A stretch of DNA of 64,000 nt, from positions 281,670 to 345,669 of the forward strand of contig JAJEKV010000031.1 in the NCBI GenBank assembly GCA_021234155.1, in the 5' to 3' direction. Positions 47,806 through 62,083 of the stretch are shown piece after piece; the first letter of the stretch is position 1; each line of letters begins with the position of its first letter. The notes under the pieces are model-generated. The model was not told the DNA's origin. It made no database searches and saw only the letters and a list, made by a program, of their open reading frames with translations. Made by a program: the position numbers and the translations under genes. This DNA is from Isoetes taiwanensis (lineage: Eukaryota; Streptophyta; Lycopodiopsida; Isoetales; Isoetaceae).

Positions 47806-48157
47806 TGCTAGAGTAAAAAACACCTTCATTTCCTTCTCTCTCTCTCTTGGGTTTCCCCTTGATTGCTTGAATTTTGTATCTCTCGCCATATCCTTGAGGA
47901 TAAAATTATCTGATATAGCTCCTCGGGGGCTCGGGAGCTCTTCTCGGGCATAACGCAGCCGTTTCCAAATGGAGCCCAAATTCCACCCGAACTGCGGGAA
48001 TTCAATTTGTTGGCGCGAACCAATCTTGGAATCATGAAATGGCCTTCTTTCTTTCATTTCCCCCAAAGCTCTACTACAGTCCGACCTCAGTGGGTTTTAT
48101 TTTCCTCCATTTGCTTCCCAAATCGCTGTTATGGTCCGGCATTAACAATATTTTGAT

Positions 48158-49476
48158 ATGGATCCTCTGATTTTGGGGATGATTGCAATGGTTTTGCGCA
48201 CAATTATGCTCGGCATTGCATTGCAGCAGTTTTGCCTAAACCTGATGGATTCATATCACGATTCCGAGCTCTTAGACTTAGCTATGGAGACTGAAACCAT
48301 AGAATGCAGTCGACTCATGACTTGCTGTCAATTTACCTCAAGTGATTCTGTTGGGGACAGCCAGATTAAAGAGGCCTTCAAGAAGATTTTGGGTTGCACA
48401 GGAGCCGGACTACGGTGGGATAGCATTGACAACCATGCCTGGAATTGCTTGCCCTCTTATGAGGATGATATGTGGAGGCAATGTTACAGGATGTCAAGAG
48501 CATCATTCGATAAGCTGGTAGGTCTTCTGGCCCCATATTTTGTAAATCCTGGCAGGAAAGTAAGGCCTCCCATAGATCCGAGAAGGGCTGTAGCTATGGT
48601 AGTTTACTTCCTTGCTCATGGGGAATCTCCTCTGCATGTTGGAAGGAGATTCTATGCTGGTCAGTCAACAGTACAAAAATATATGAGGAAGATCACACTA
48701 GCTTTGGCTTCCAAGAACATGCTGTATAGGAGATTTGTAGCTATTCCATCAGGGCAGAGATTACTTGACATTATAGCAGAATTTAAGGAGGCCACTGGTC
48801 TGCCAAACGTGTTTGCTGCTGTTGATGGGAGCCACATATATTTGTACAGAAAACCCAAGAAAAAAGATCATGCAAATGACTACTACAACAAGAATAAAAG
48901 ACATTCTATTTTGTTTCAAGGTTGTGTTACTCATAGTAAATTGTTTGTGAATGTCTGTTGTATTAGAGTAGGATCTGTACATGATTCTGGACATTTCAGG
49001 AGAAGCACCATTTATAACAGGTTGGCCTCCAAATCCATATTGCAGGAACCTATTGTTAGATTAAAAGGGAAGAAGATGTAGTTGTAAACATACCTCCTCA
49101 ATTGCTTGGAGATTCTGCATATCCTAGCAGGCCATTTCTGCTAAAGGTTTTTCCAGACCCTGATAACAAAAAGAATCGATTCAACAAGAGAATCTGCAGA
49201 GGCAGAGTTGTAATTGAGAATGGATTTGGTATTGTCAAGGAGAAATGGAGAATCTTAAAGAGTCTTACTGTTCAAGCATCACAAGCTAGCAAAATCGTGC
49301 ATGCTTGTGCTGTTCTATGGAACTTCTGTATTTTTGAGAGAAAGGGATTGGATTTGCTGCCACTAACTCCAGAATGCCCTCATGTCGAGTACTATGAGAC
49401 TCAAGACATGAACAGGAAGCTGAAAAAGGAGGGAGATCAGATCAGGCACATCCTACTCCAAAATCTGGAAAAGTAA
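48158..49476 (+). pseudogene. PIF/Harbinger transposase (DDE_Tnp_4 / HARBI1-like), one frameshift
   Basis: It encodes a nuclease of the PIF/Harbinger family. The first frame (48158-49081, 307 residues) contains WDSIDNHAWN, a helix-turn-helix-like GRRFYAGQSTVQKYMRK (162-178), the first catalytic Asp in FAAVDGSHIYL (Asp223) and VGSVHDSGHFRRS. A one-base deletion near 49078 causes a premature stop. The next frame completes the enzyme with LLGDSAYPSRPFLL (second Asp) and VIENGFGIVKEKWR (catalytic Glu), ending at 49476. A single repaired base would give about 440 residues, the usual size. A second, more decayed copy is at 62084-63719. Confidence 0.92.
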
Positions 49477-49863
49477 ATGAGCTGGCCTTCATCTCATTTG
49501 GACATGGTGTTGTGAGAACTTGATGTGTTTGGAATGATAAATTGAATGAAAGTTCATTGCAATATTTGTATCAGCAACTTTATTTGCATTGCTTGTTTTA
49601 TAAAACTTTTACTTGCATTGTTTGTGGCAGAAATTTTCTTTGCATGACATTCTTTGCTTTGCAGAAAGTTAACATAAAGTAGAGTACTCAAACACATCAG
49701 ATATCAGTAAAACGAAAAAACTCAATTGTATTCATTGAATCGGGTTCACAAATGTATGCATGCACTCAAATGTAGTGCTAATGAATGAAACAATCTTGAA
49801 CAATGAAAAGTAAGTCTCGAGTTCTAACTACACTTCATGTACTTAAGAAAACAAAGGGATATC
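49477..49863. other. Spacer between convergent Harbinger genes
   Basis: About 390 bp of AT-rich sequence lie between the stop of the transposase and the stop of the minus-strand accessory gene. TTTGCATTG-type repeats occur at 49580-49660. No gene. Confidence 0.6.
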
Positions 49864-51207
<1,344 letters not shown>

Positions 51208-51316
51208 GCCTCCCCGCCCTTCTTTCGTGGGACTTTGTTTCATTATTCTCAGTCTCCACAGGCTACCATAACACTGATTTCCTTTGTGGATTCCAAACAA
51301 AGTGCACAATCCAATT

Positions 51317-52253
51317 ATGGCTTCCTCTTCTTCGCATCTTGATGATGAGGGATCTTCAAATCAGGTCCTATTTTACTTGATTGCTTTTATCTCAGGTGGT
51401 TGAAGATCACAGAGGCATTTTTCTGAATGCTTTTAGCTCTCTATTAATTTGCTTTTGGAATTGATTACGTAATCACTTATGCATATACTATGCAAGATTT
51501 TCTTTGCCAGTTTGCATTTATCATGTGATTATGCTGAATTTTTTTGCTGAAATTATATGCTTGGATACACCTTCATGAAGCTGAAATATTTTGCTGAAAT
51601 TATATGCTTGGATACACCGTTATGAAGCTGAAATTATTTGCATAAGAGCGTATAACTGTTTTGCATATATTGTGCAGAAGGTTCTTTGCGAGATTGCATT
51701 TGTGAATTGGTATAATTATTGATTGAATGCAAGTGACTAGATACATCTCAGCATTGGCGCTCTTGCGATATCATTTTTCCTAGTTCTTTTATACTTACAT
51801 TATGGGCTGATCACATCTTTATGTAGTTAAAATTACATGCATATTAACTAGTCTAATAGCGCGCAACATCTCCTACATCTACTTATTGTTAGTCTTATTA
51901 GAATACTACTGCTTATGGGAAAAAGCCTTTCTTATAGTATTTCCTTTTCTTATTTAATTGCAACAAGCTCTGTCTATCTGGATAAATCTTGTGTTTTGCA
52001 ATCTTCATGAATATGGCTTCTATATTGTTTATCTTCACTATTGATTCTTTTTTGATGGAATTTATGATTGGTGTGAGACCGTTTTGTACATTCATACTAC
52101 TTAGAAGGTTTGACATCGATAACAAGTGGTTCTTTGCTACGACACCTGTAATACGGCTTGCAACTAACTTCGTTTGTTTGCTTGCTATGGATGCAGGTAA
52201 CAACAAAGGCCTTGACTTTTGACGTATTTAGACAACAGAAATTGCCTTCGTAG
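51317..52253 (+). CDS. Small two-exon gene-like segment, copy 2 (34 codons; CDC50/ALIS-like N-terminal motif)
   Basis: Exon 1 (51317-51364) reads MASSSSHLDDEGSSNQ and ends CAG|GT. Exon 2 (52197-52253) follows a TGCAG acceptor and reads VTTKALTFDVFRQQKLPS, then TAG. The 832-bp intron keeps the frame. The F-x-QQKLPS motif and the Ser-rich start resemble the extreme N-terminus of CDC50/ALIS flippase subunits, where the motif is normally followed by Trp. Here TAG stands at that position in both copies, followed by AAGGG. It may be the start of a captured ALIS gene ended by a stop, or a tiny gene of its own. The copy at 44600-46224 conserves frame, acceptor and stop. Confidence 0.4.
51541..51640. 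repeat. 50-bp tandem duplication within the intron of copy 2
   Basis: TTTTGCTGAAATTATATGCT followed by TGGATACACC and ATGAAGCTGAAAT occurs twice in a row (about 51541-51590 and 51591-51640) with one or two base changes. Confidence 0.9.
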
Positions 52254-52393
52254 AAGGGAGTAATCGTTTCTGTTTGTTTGAATGCATCTTTAATTTACTC
52301 TTGAAGAGATATGTTACGGTCTTAAATATTACACTATTCTACATTAGGTAAAATATGGTTTTGCTTGGTTTAGCTTTTGCTAAGGTGCTCTAC

Positions 52394-52546
<153 letters not shown>

Positions 52547-52548
52547 GC

Positions 52549-53325
52549 TTGCTTTCGGGCTTAAAGAAGATATTGGCTGACATCTTGGTCAATCTGAACC
52601 TAGTCATGGTGAAGCTCATGGATATGATGGAGCAAATGCGGAAGGAGGCAACAAACAGAGAACTAGAGGCAACTAAGAAAGAATCGGAACTGGTAAGTAC
52701 ATTGCGTCAAATTTCTAGTTCTTTGTTTGAAGTGCAACAGGATAATAGAGTGTTGAAAGAGGAATTTGCGGCCATGAGAGCAGAACTAAAGCAGGAAAAT
52801 CAGATGTTGAGAGATGAGATTACCAGGTTGAAAGAAAGAGAAGTTGAAGAGGAGTTTGACGGGGACGATGAAGAGGATGATGAATCAGAAACAGTGAAAG
52901 AGGTAGTCAATAAGCTGAATACACGCATGAATGATATCTTGGAAATGCAGGAACGGCACAAAAGCGCATTGAACTTGAGAGTAGCAGGCTTACCTGAAGT
53001 GGAGAATGAGAATACGAAGAATGAAGTAGCACGCCTCTTCTTAGAACATATGAACCTGGAAGGGATCGAGATTGAAGAGGCTTTCAGAGCAGGAATGAAA
53101 GGTGATAAACCACGAAATGTGGTGGTGAAATTCTCAAACCGTGCTAGCAGAGTTAGGGTGCTTCAGAAAAAGACGGAATTGAAAGGTAAAAATGTCTGGA
53201 TCAATGAGGATTTGACAAAGGAACAATATGAAAGTCATAAAGTGGAAATTCAAAAATTCAAGGCAGCAAAGCAAAGCAACGAGAAGGTATTTTGGAGGAA
53301 TGGGAAGGTGCAGGTCTTGGAATAG
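52549..53325 (+). CDS. LINE copy B ORF1 protein (L1 ORF1p-like: coiled coil plus RNA-binding domains)
   Basis: 258 residues. Residues about 20-100 form a long heptad-rich coiled coil (EQMRKEATNRELEATKKESE, LKEEFAAMRAELKQENQM), followed by an acidic stretch (EEEFDGDDEEDDESE, about 99-113). The C-terminal half (about 135-250) has the L1 ORF1p pattern: LNLRVAGLPEVENENTKNE, then AFRAGMKGDKPRNVVVKF and KNVWINEDLTKEQ. These proteins trimerise and bind the element RNA. Plant L1 elements usually have an RRM with a CCHC knuckle instead, which is not seen here. It is 21 bp upstream of ORF2. The first in-frame Met at 52549 lies just right of the CT array, so a start within or before the array is not excluded. 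Confidence 0.85.
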   Translation: MLSGLKKILADILVNLNLVMVKLMDMMEQMRKEATNRELEATKKESELVSTLRQISSSLFEVQQDNRVLKEEFAAMRAELKQENQMLRDEITRLKEREVEEEFDGDDEEDDESETVKEVVNKLNTRMNDILEMQERHKSALNLRVAGLPEVENENTKNEVARLFLEHMNLEGIEIEEAFRAGMKGDKPRNVVVKFSNRASRVRVLQKKTELKGKNVWINEDLTKEQYESHKVEIQKFKAAKQSNEKVFWRNGKVQVLE

Positions 53326-53346
53326 GGAATAGAGGCCATCAGGATT

Positions 53347-56300
53347 ATGGCGTGGAATATAAATCAGCTGAACATTGGAAAAATATACTCGATGGAGGAT
53401 GTGTTGGTATCAGTGGACTTGATATTCTTTCTAGAAACATGGGAACATGAAGAATTTGGCCTACCAGATATACCGGGATTTAATATTCTGCATTCAGTAT
53501 GGAATAGGAAAGAATGGAGAAGAAGAGGTTTTGGAGGGATTGCCTGTTACATAAGACAGGAGAAGTCACATTTAGTGAAACTAGTGAAGGACTCTAAACA
53601 ACATATCTGGGTAGAATTCTTGGGCAAAGAACGTAGAGTTTTCATTGCAGGTTGTTATTTTCCTCCATTAAAGCAGCAAACATACCAGATGTATAACTTG
53701 GATATGGATGATCCTTTCCGGGTGCTTGAGCAAGATATTGCAGGGTTCATGGAATTAGGGGAAGTGGTGCTTATGGGGGATTTTAATGGGAGAACAGCTG
53801 GGAAACAGGCGGCAATATCAAGTGAGCATGGAGACCCAATTTGGATGGAACAGTTAGACACACAGGAATTACGTGATATTGGTTGGGACCGCACTTCACT
53901 AGATGTGGATCAATGGCAAACACCGATGGGCACTGCTTTGTTGAATATGTGTAGTGGCTTGAATTTGCTTTTATACAATGGCACCAGGAATTTCCCAGAG
54001 AGCTCTAAATGCACATGCAGGGGGAAAAGCATAGTAGACTATTTCATTGCAGCAGCACATTTTAGGCACCAAGTAGTATCATTGCAAGTATTGGATGCGA
54101 GAAGTGAATCTGATCATGTACCTGTCGTTGCCTCAATCCTAGCAGCTAACCGTCTTCCGGAAACACCCAAAGAGGTTAGAGAGATGGATAGAATATTTGT
54201 GACTAGGCGGAAAGAGGAAGCATACTTTGACATGTTTGAAAAGAGATATGAACAAATAGAGTGGCCCGAAGGGGTAAGTGACACCCTGACTTCTTTGATT
54301 ACTACCGTAGCACATGAATGTTTTAGCTCAAAGCGTCGACAGAAAGGGCTACCTTGCAATGGCTGGTTTGATAATGAATGTAAGGAAAAAAGGAGACAAT
54401 ATAAGAGTGCAACTGGCGCAGCCAGGACACAATTGATCAAAGAGTTTAAAACTCTTACGAAAGCGAAGAAACGGGCATTTTTGCGGTGCAAACAAGAGGA
54501 GATGGTGAAGGATTTGTTGGTAGACCCCTTTAAGTTTTGGAAGAAGATCAAACAAAGCAGGCATGAAGACATACCCCTGCAATCAGAAGATCTGCTAAGC
54601 ATGGTGAGGAAACTATACCATGTGGAAGGCTTGAGGGAGACAGAACAGAAAAGAGAATGCACATTGACTATCTCGAGTGAAGATGTACAAGATGGGCTTG
54701 ATAAGCTGGCGAATAGAAAGGCAGCTGACTCCACGGGGTTAGTGGCCGAGCTTCTAAAGTGGGCAGGACCTAAGATGGTAGAGGTGCTTACACAGATGTT
54801 TAATGCAGCATTGCGGGATGGATATCCCGCAGCCGTATAAAAGCCAATCGGTGGTCCCCATATATAAGGCTGGGGGATCGAAGGGATCCGGCAACTATAG
54901 AATGATTATGGTTAGTAACCTATTTGCAAAATTGTATGCCACAATCATAGAGCAAAAGTTAGCGGTTGGACGAGAGAAGCATGATGTTAGGGCTAAAGGG
55001 CAAAGCGGGATTTAGACCACGGAAATCCACAATTGATCATCTTGTCACTTTTCGTGTTATGATAGATGCTGTTAAGGGGACACGTAAACCACTTTTTGCT
55101 GCGTTTGTAGATTGCACCAAGGCCTTTGATACGGTCTGCAGGGGATACCTTTGGGACAGTCTGGAAAGGGTAAACATACCAGAAGAATATAGACTGTATG
55201 ATAAAGTGTTGGTTACACTCTCTAGACCCTTTAGTGAGGAGTGCAATGAGGTAGTGATCAGCAACATTGGGGTCAAGCAGGGCTGCCCCATGTCCCCGAC
55301 TCTCTTTGGGATATTCATTGATGAATTGGAGGAGTGGATACATAATATGGGGGGAGATGGGACTCCGTTGGCTGAGTATCTTATTCTCTCACTCTTATAT
55401 GCAGATGATATTGTGCTGATTGCTAGAAGCAAGGAGGGGATGCAAAAACACTTGGATGTCTTAGCTGCTTTTTGTGATGCCAAGGGGCTGAAGGTAAACC
55501 TTACCAAAACTAAGGTGGTGATCTTTGGGACCACTCTGGACAAGAACTATGCTTTCTTCTACAAAGGTGACCCTGTCGAGATTTCTACATCTTACAAATA
55601 CTTGGGGATTGTAGTAGATAAAAATTTCATGTGGAATCAAATAGTAGAGCAGAGGGTAAATGGTGGGCTTAAAGCTTTCTTTGCGATGCAAAGGAAATGT
55701 GCCAAGGCTGGTGTGTGGAGTTTCAGGCTAAAACGAATGCTATTTAAGACGCTGGTGGGCGGTTGTGCTTTATGGATGTGAAGTATGGGGGCGGGCTTTT
55801 CGTTGGAATTGTGGCAAAAGATCGAAAAAAAGGTACAAAAGAAATTCCTTCATGCGGAACTAGGAGTTAAAATGCAAACCCCATATGAGATGATGTTGGC
55901 TGAATGCGGTATGTTGCCCCTAGAATGTGAGGCTATATGCCAGTTTCTCACTTACCTGTGCAAGGTAGGCAGTTTGGAAGAAGACAGCTATCCCCGCCTG
56001 GCTCTAAAGGAGTCATTTGACAAGGGGTGGTATGCGGGTGGGATGATTTGGTTAAGGAGATGGGGGCTAAGCATTGAAAACCTGGAGCATAATAAGGGCA
56101 GGATCCGAGAGTGGGTGATGGAGACAGTTATGTTAAGAGTCTGGTCTAGGCTAGGTACAAAGATGTCACACTATAGGGCACAGATGAATCCTTCTTTGCA
56201 GGAAATGGAGTATTTGGACACTAACATCTTGACTAAGAAGAGGCATGTCATATGCAGAATGAGGTTGAGTGCACATCATCTGGATGTGGAAGTAGGCAGA

Positions 56301-56567
56301 TGGATGAAAATAGCACATGAACATAGGATATGCCGAGCTTGTGGATCAAATGAAGTTGAGGATGAGATGCATGTAATTCTGCGATGTCCAACAAAATTGG
56401 CCCCCCTACGGACGGGTTTGATATTAGAGTCTCGATTTGGTAAACTTTTTCCGGCTCCCGGCAACCCGTATTGCAAGTTTTCTAATAGATGTACTACAAC
56501 TTCACAGAGTCGATTGGTAAATATATCTAGAGGTATAATTGATGAGGGAGAGGAGAGTGGAGCTTGA
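53347..56567 (+). pseudogene. LINE copy B ORF2: endonuclease, reverse transcriptase, zinc knuckle; three frameshifts
   Basis: ORF2 makes the nick-and-copy enzyme. The AP-endonuclease-like domain starts MAWNINQLNIG, has the catalytic Glu in FFLETWEHEE, then VVLMGDFNGRT and SESDHVPVVAS. RT motifs follow: VVPIYKAGGSKGSGNYR, KGQAGFRPRKSTIDHL, FVDCTKAFDTV (catalytic Asp), GVKQGCPMSPTLFGIF and LLYADDIVLIA (catalytic YADD). The C-terminus (55785-56567) ends with the CRACGSNEVEDEMHVILRCP knuckle. Frame changes near 54830, 55005 and 55780 break it; otherwise all catalytic residues are present. Copies A and C share the C-terminal region. Confidence 0.92.
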
Positions 56568-56703
56568 TGATGAGCCTCTTTTTACGAGGACTCATCACAT
56601 GAAAATGTTTTTTTAACTTTGAACATGTTTTTCTAGGCGTCTCATAGACCCACGATGGTCTCAAAAAGGCGGAATAATACACTACACTTCACTTCACTTC
56701 ACT

Positions 56704-57592
<889 letters not shown>

Positions 57593-57609
57593 GGAGGCCT
57601 TTAGAGTAG

Positions 57610-60600
57610 CAATATGGAATGTTAACCGACTCACGGTAGAGAAAGTGATCAGCATGGAAGATTTGTTGCAAAATGTAGACATGATTTGTTTTATAGAAAC
57701 TAAAGAACATGATTGGTTCGAGTTGCCAGTTATAGATAATTTTCATAATATATACTCTGTTAAAAATGCACGCTTTAAGCAGGGTGACTGTGGTAATGGA
57801 GGAGTTGCTTGTTATATTAGGAGCGAATTTAAACATGCAGTTGTAGGAGTTAAGAAGGATGTTAACAACCAGTACATCTGGATATCAATACGAAGAGGGG
57901 AAGATATAATATATATGGCAGCCTGCTACTTTGCACCACGCCATAAACAAGCATATGCAAATGCTGTAGATGCATCCGGTGATGATCCGTTTTATAATCT
58001 TGAGCAGGATATAATGGCATATCAGGAAAAAGGGCATGTTATTTTAACAGGGGACTTTAACGGTCGTACAGAACATATCCAGGCAACGGCTTTTGTGGAT
58101 GCAGATGACCCATTGTGGCTTGAAGCTGAAGATGAACATCAACTGGAAATTAATGGCCTGAAACGGACCTCTGCTGATCAGATCATAACAAAGACAGGAA
58201 GGCACTTGCTGAATTTATGTAGTAGCTCAAATATGCGCATTTTAAATGGCATAGAAAGATTCCCAGGATCTGGAGGATGTACATGCAGACAGAGAAGCGT
58301 AGTGGATTACCTTATATGCGGAGAGGACACTATGAGGTTTGTGCAGAACTTTGTTGTTATGGAAGAAAGAGTTGAATCAGATCATGCTCCCCTGACTTTT
58401 TGCATGCCTGCGGTTGCAAGAAAGAAAGAACAGTGTAAAATAGCGCCAAATATGTGGTATGACCACAAAAAAGCTAAGCAATATGAGCAATGTACTGCAT
58501 TAGGTGCTGGAAATCAGAGCTGGCCGGATGATGTGAATAGGCTAAATGAAAGCATTACCACCATTTTGCTAGAGTCTGCTGCCAAATGCTTTGTTTCCAA
58601 GAGAGCTCTTAAAGGGCTGAAATGTAATGCATGGTATGATGATGACTGTAAAAATATGAAGAAGAAATATCAAATGGCCAAAGGAGAGCAACGGCGGCAT
58701 ATGAAAAGAGAGTTGGTAAGGCTGGTTAGAAGGAAAAAACGTGCATACCTCTGTATGAGACAGGAAGAGTTAGTGCAGGAATACCTCAAAGAGCCAAAGA
58801 AATTCTGGAGTAAGATGAAGAAAACTAAACCGGCTGAAATCTCCATTGATGCAAACGAATTATGGAAGCATGTCCATTCGCTATATTTTGTGAAGGGCAC
58901 AGGAGAAGTAGGAAGGGGAAAATCAGATTTGAGCATCACAAAGGAAGATGTGGCTGCTGGGATACAAAGGCTTGCAAATGGCAAAGCAAAGGATGCTCAA
59001 AATCTTGGGGCAGAATTATTAAAATGGGCCAGCGATGAGATACTTACAGGGGTAACTCAGCTGCTTAACTTGGCATTAAGGCAAGGCTTCCCAAAAGCGT
59101 GGCAAATTAACCGTGTGGTGCCCATATGGAAAGGAGGAGACCCTGCAGAAGCAAACAATTACCGCACACTGATGATAAGCAGTTTGTTTTCAAAACTTTT
59201 TGCCTCCATTGTAGAAAGGAAATTAAGTGAATGGGCTGAAAAAGAGGATGTAAGAGCTGAAACACAAGCAGGTTTTAGAGCAGACAGATCCACTTTGGAT
59301 CACCTGATCACACTGAAGGTGATTATGGATTCTGTGAAAGGCAAGAAGAAGCCAGTGTACATACTGTTTGTTGACTTTAAGAAGGCTTTTGATAAGGTGC
59401 CCAGAGACAAATTATGGCAGCGAATGGAGCAGATAAAAGTGCCAACGGAGATAAGGGAGGCAGTGAGAACACTATACGAGAAGGTACTGGTACAGTTGTC
59501 ATTTCCTTTTTCTCTTGATGTATCAGATACAATTGCAAGTAATATAGGGGTTAAACAAGGCTGCCCGCTTTCACCAACCTTATTTGGATTATTTATTGAC
59601 AGTTTAGATGATTGGCTCAAAATAAATGGAGGAGCTGGAGCGAGAGATACATGGCTACATGATAAACCGCTAATGTATCTTCGATGATGTGGTTATCTTT
59701 GCGGATCACACGAGCAAATCAAAACAACATTTGAATGCTTTGTCAAGTTCTCGTGAGCATCTACGACATACGGGTAAACCTGGACAAGACAAAGATTATG
59801 GCAGTAGGAATCCTTAAGCAGGCATGCTTTCACTTTAATGGGATGGAGGTTCAGACTTGTGATTCTTACAAATACTTAGGTCTTGAAATTCATAGAAACC
59901 ACAGGTGGAATGCATGCATAACATATAAAGAGTGGAAGGTGGACTCAAAGCATTGTATAGTTTGCGAGCCTAAGCGAGGAGAATACATTTATGGTCGTGG
60001 CCCCCCGAAAATTAAACTTTTCTTTGTATTGGTACAGGACGGTAGTGTTGTCTGGATGTGAAGCTTGGGGGCCAAGTTTACCTAAAGGGTTATGGGAAGA
60101 TATAGAGCATGTCTTGAAGAAATTTCTGAAGCAAGAAATAGGTGTGAAAATGCAAACACCATACCCAATGCTACTAGCAGAGTGTGGTTTAATGCCAATG
60201 GAAGGAGAAGAAATGGTAAGGTGCATTAGGTATGTCAAAAGATTACATAAACAAAATGAGAAACGGATCCCATACAAGGCAATGCAGGCAAGTAGTGAAA
60301 ATGGATGGTATGCTGATGTGAAAAGCTGGCTTGGCAGATGGGGCATATCCCTGGATGAGGCGCTGCTATATGACGGAGATATCAGATACTGGATAAAATT
60401 GAAAGTGGTTGATAAGTTATGGGAAAATCCACATACTAAGATGGATATATATCATTCTCAGATGAATCCATACTTGACACAGGCTAGGCACTTGCAGGAA
60501 AACATTTCAATAGGGAAAAGGCATGCGATCGGCAGAGAATCGGATTTAGCTCACATAGACTTGGAGTAGAAGCGGCCGTTGGTTTAAGATACCTAGGGAG

Positions 60601-60700
60601 GAAACGGACATGCAAGGCTTGTGGGTGCGCAAATGGGAGGATGGCGTCATGTGTTGATCGAGTGTGCGGCATATGAGTTGTTTTGAAGCGAACATCAAAT
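57610..60700 (+). pseudogene. LINE copy C ORF2: endonuclease and reverse transcriptase, truncated by frameshifts
   Basis: The long frame 57645-59687 (680 codons) includes the endonuclease (CFIETKEHDW, VILTGDFNGRT, VESDHAPLTFC) and much of the RT (RVVPIWKGGDPAEANNYR, TQAGFRADRSTLDHL, FVDFKKAFDKVPRDKL, GVKQGCPLSPTLFGLF). Upstream, an IWNVNRL segment at about 57611 marks the true start of the endonuclease domain; no ATG is kept there. The YADD region near 59685-59700 is damaged (FDDVVIFAD) by a frame change. The connection and C-terminal domains continue in pieces at 59735-60061 and 59991-60569 and decay by 60700. Confidence 0.9.
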
Positions 60701-60889
60701 TAAAGTGAATAGCCTAAACACAATTGTTTGAGCTAGATGCAAAACCTAGTTGGGGTTTTATTATTGAATTGTTACATTGTAGGGAAACATGTATTAAACA
60801 ATTAGAAAATATGGTATTTGGGAGTGAGGAAGAATGATTGGGAATGAGCCCTTGAGGAGGAGATTATATGCCGAATTTGAAGCGTCCCT

Positions 60890-61060
60890 TAGAGGTCTTT
60901 GAGGTAATAACATTTCATTTCATTTCATTATCTCTCTATATCTCTCTCTCTCTCTCTCTATCTCTATATATATATATATCTCTCTCTATCTCTATATATC
61001 TATATATATATCTATATATATATCTATATATATATATATATATCTATATATCTCTATATC
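60890..61060 (+). repeat. LINE copy C 3' tail: (ATTTC)n then mixed CT/TA repeat
   Basis: GAGGTAATAACATTTCATTTCA leads into TTTCATT and then TCTCTCTATA repeats up to 61057. The short frame 60868-61089 translating as Ser-Leu and Ile-Tyr repeats is rejected as a gene. Confidence 0.85.
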
Positions 61061-61162
61061 CGCCCCCAGCCCCCAAGAAAATACAGTGAGGAAAATACAT
61101 AAACCCTACACTCCAGAAGCCAAACACCTTGAGGGGAATGCGTCGGGAAGACGAGACATGGG

Positions 61163-61750
<588 letters not shown>

Positions 61751-62083
61751 GTCATTGGCACATGCTTGTAAAAAATCCATCTCTCGTCACATCACGGTTC
61801 CTCCCTAAATATGCGTATTTTTTTTTTTGGGAGGAGAACAATTGTCTCGTGGCTTCACGACCTCGGTTATGGGCAGAATTTTTGCTGTTTGCGTATTTAT
61901 TTTCGATCGTGCACCCATTCAGGCCCGGCGAGAAACAATGTGGGATAAAGGCCGGCCGTAACGTTCAATTAGGGTGCCAAATTGTGGGATATTCAAGCCT
62001 GTTTTTTTCTTCTTGGTTGTAGGGCTATGTGGGATATTTCAATTCTAGTTTTGCCTCCCCGCTTTCCATTCGGCCACTAAACC

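Noticed and set aside
60868-61089. Ile-Tyr/Ser-Leu repeat frame
   Set aside because: Translation of the mixed CT/TA tail of a LINE.
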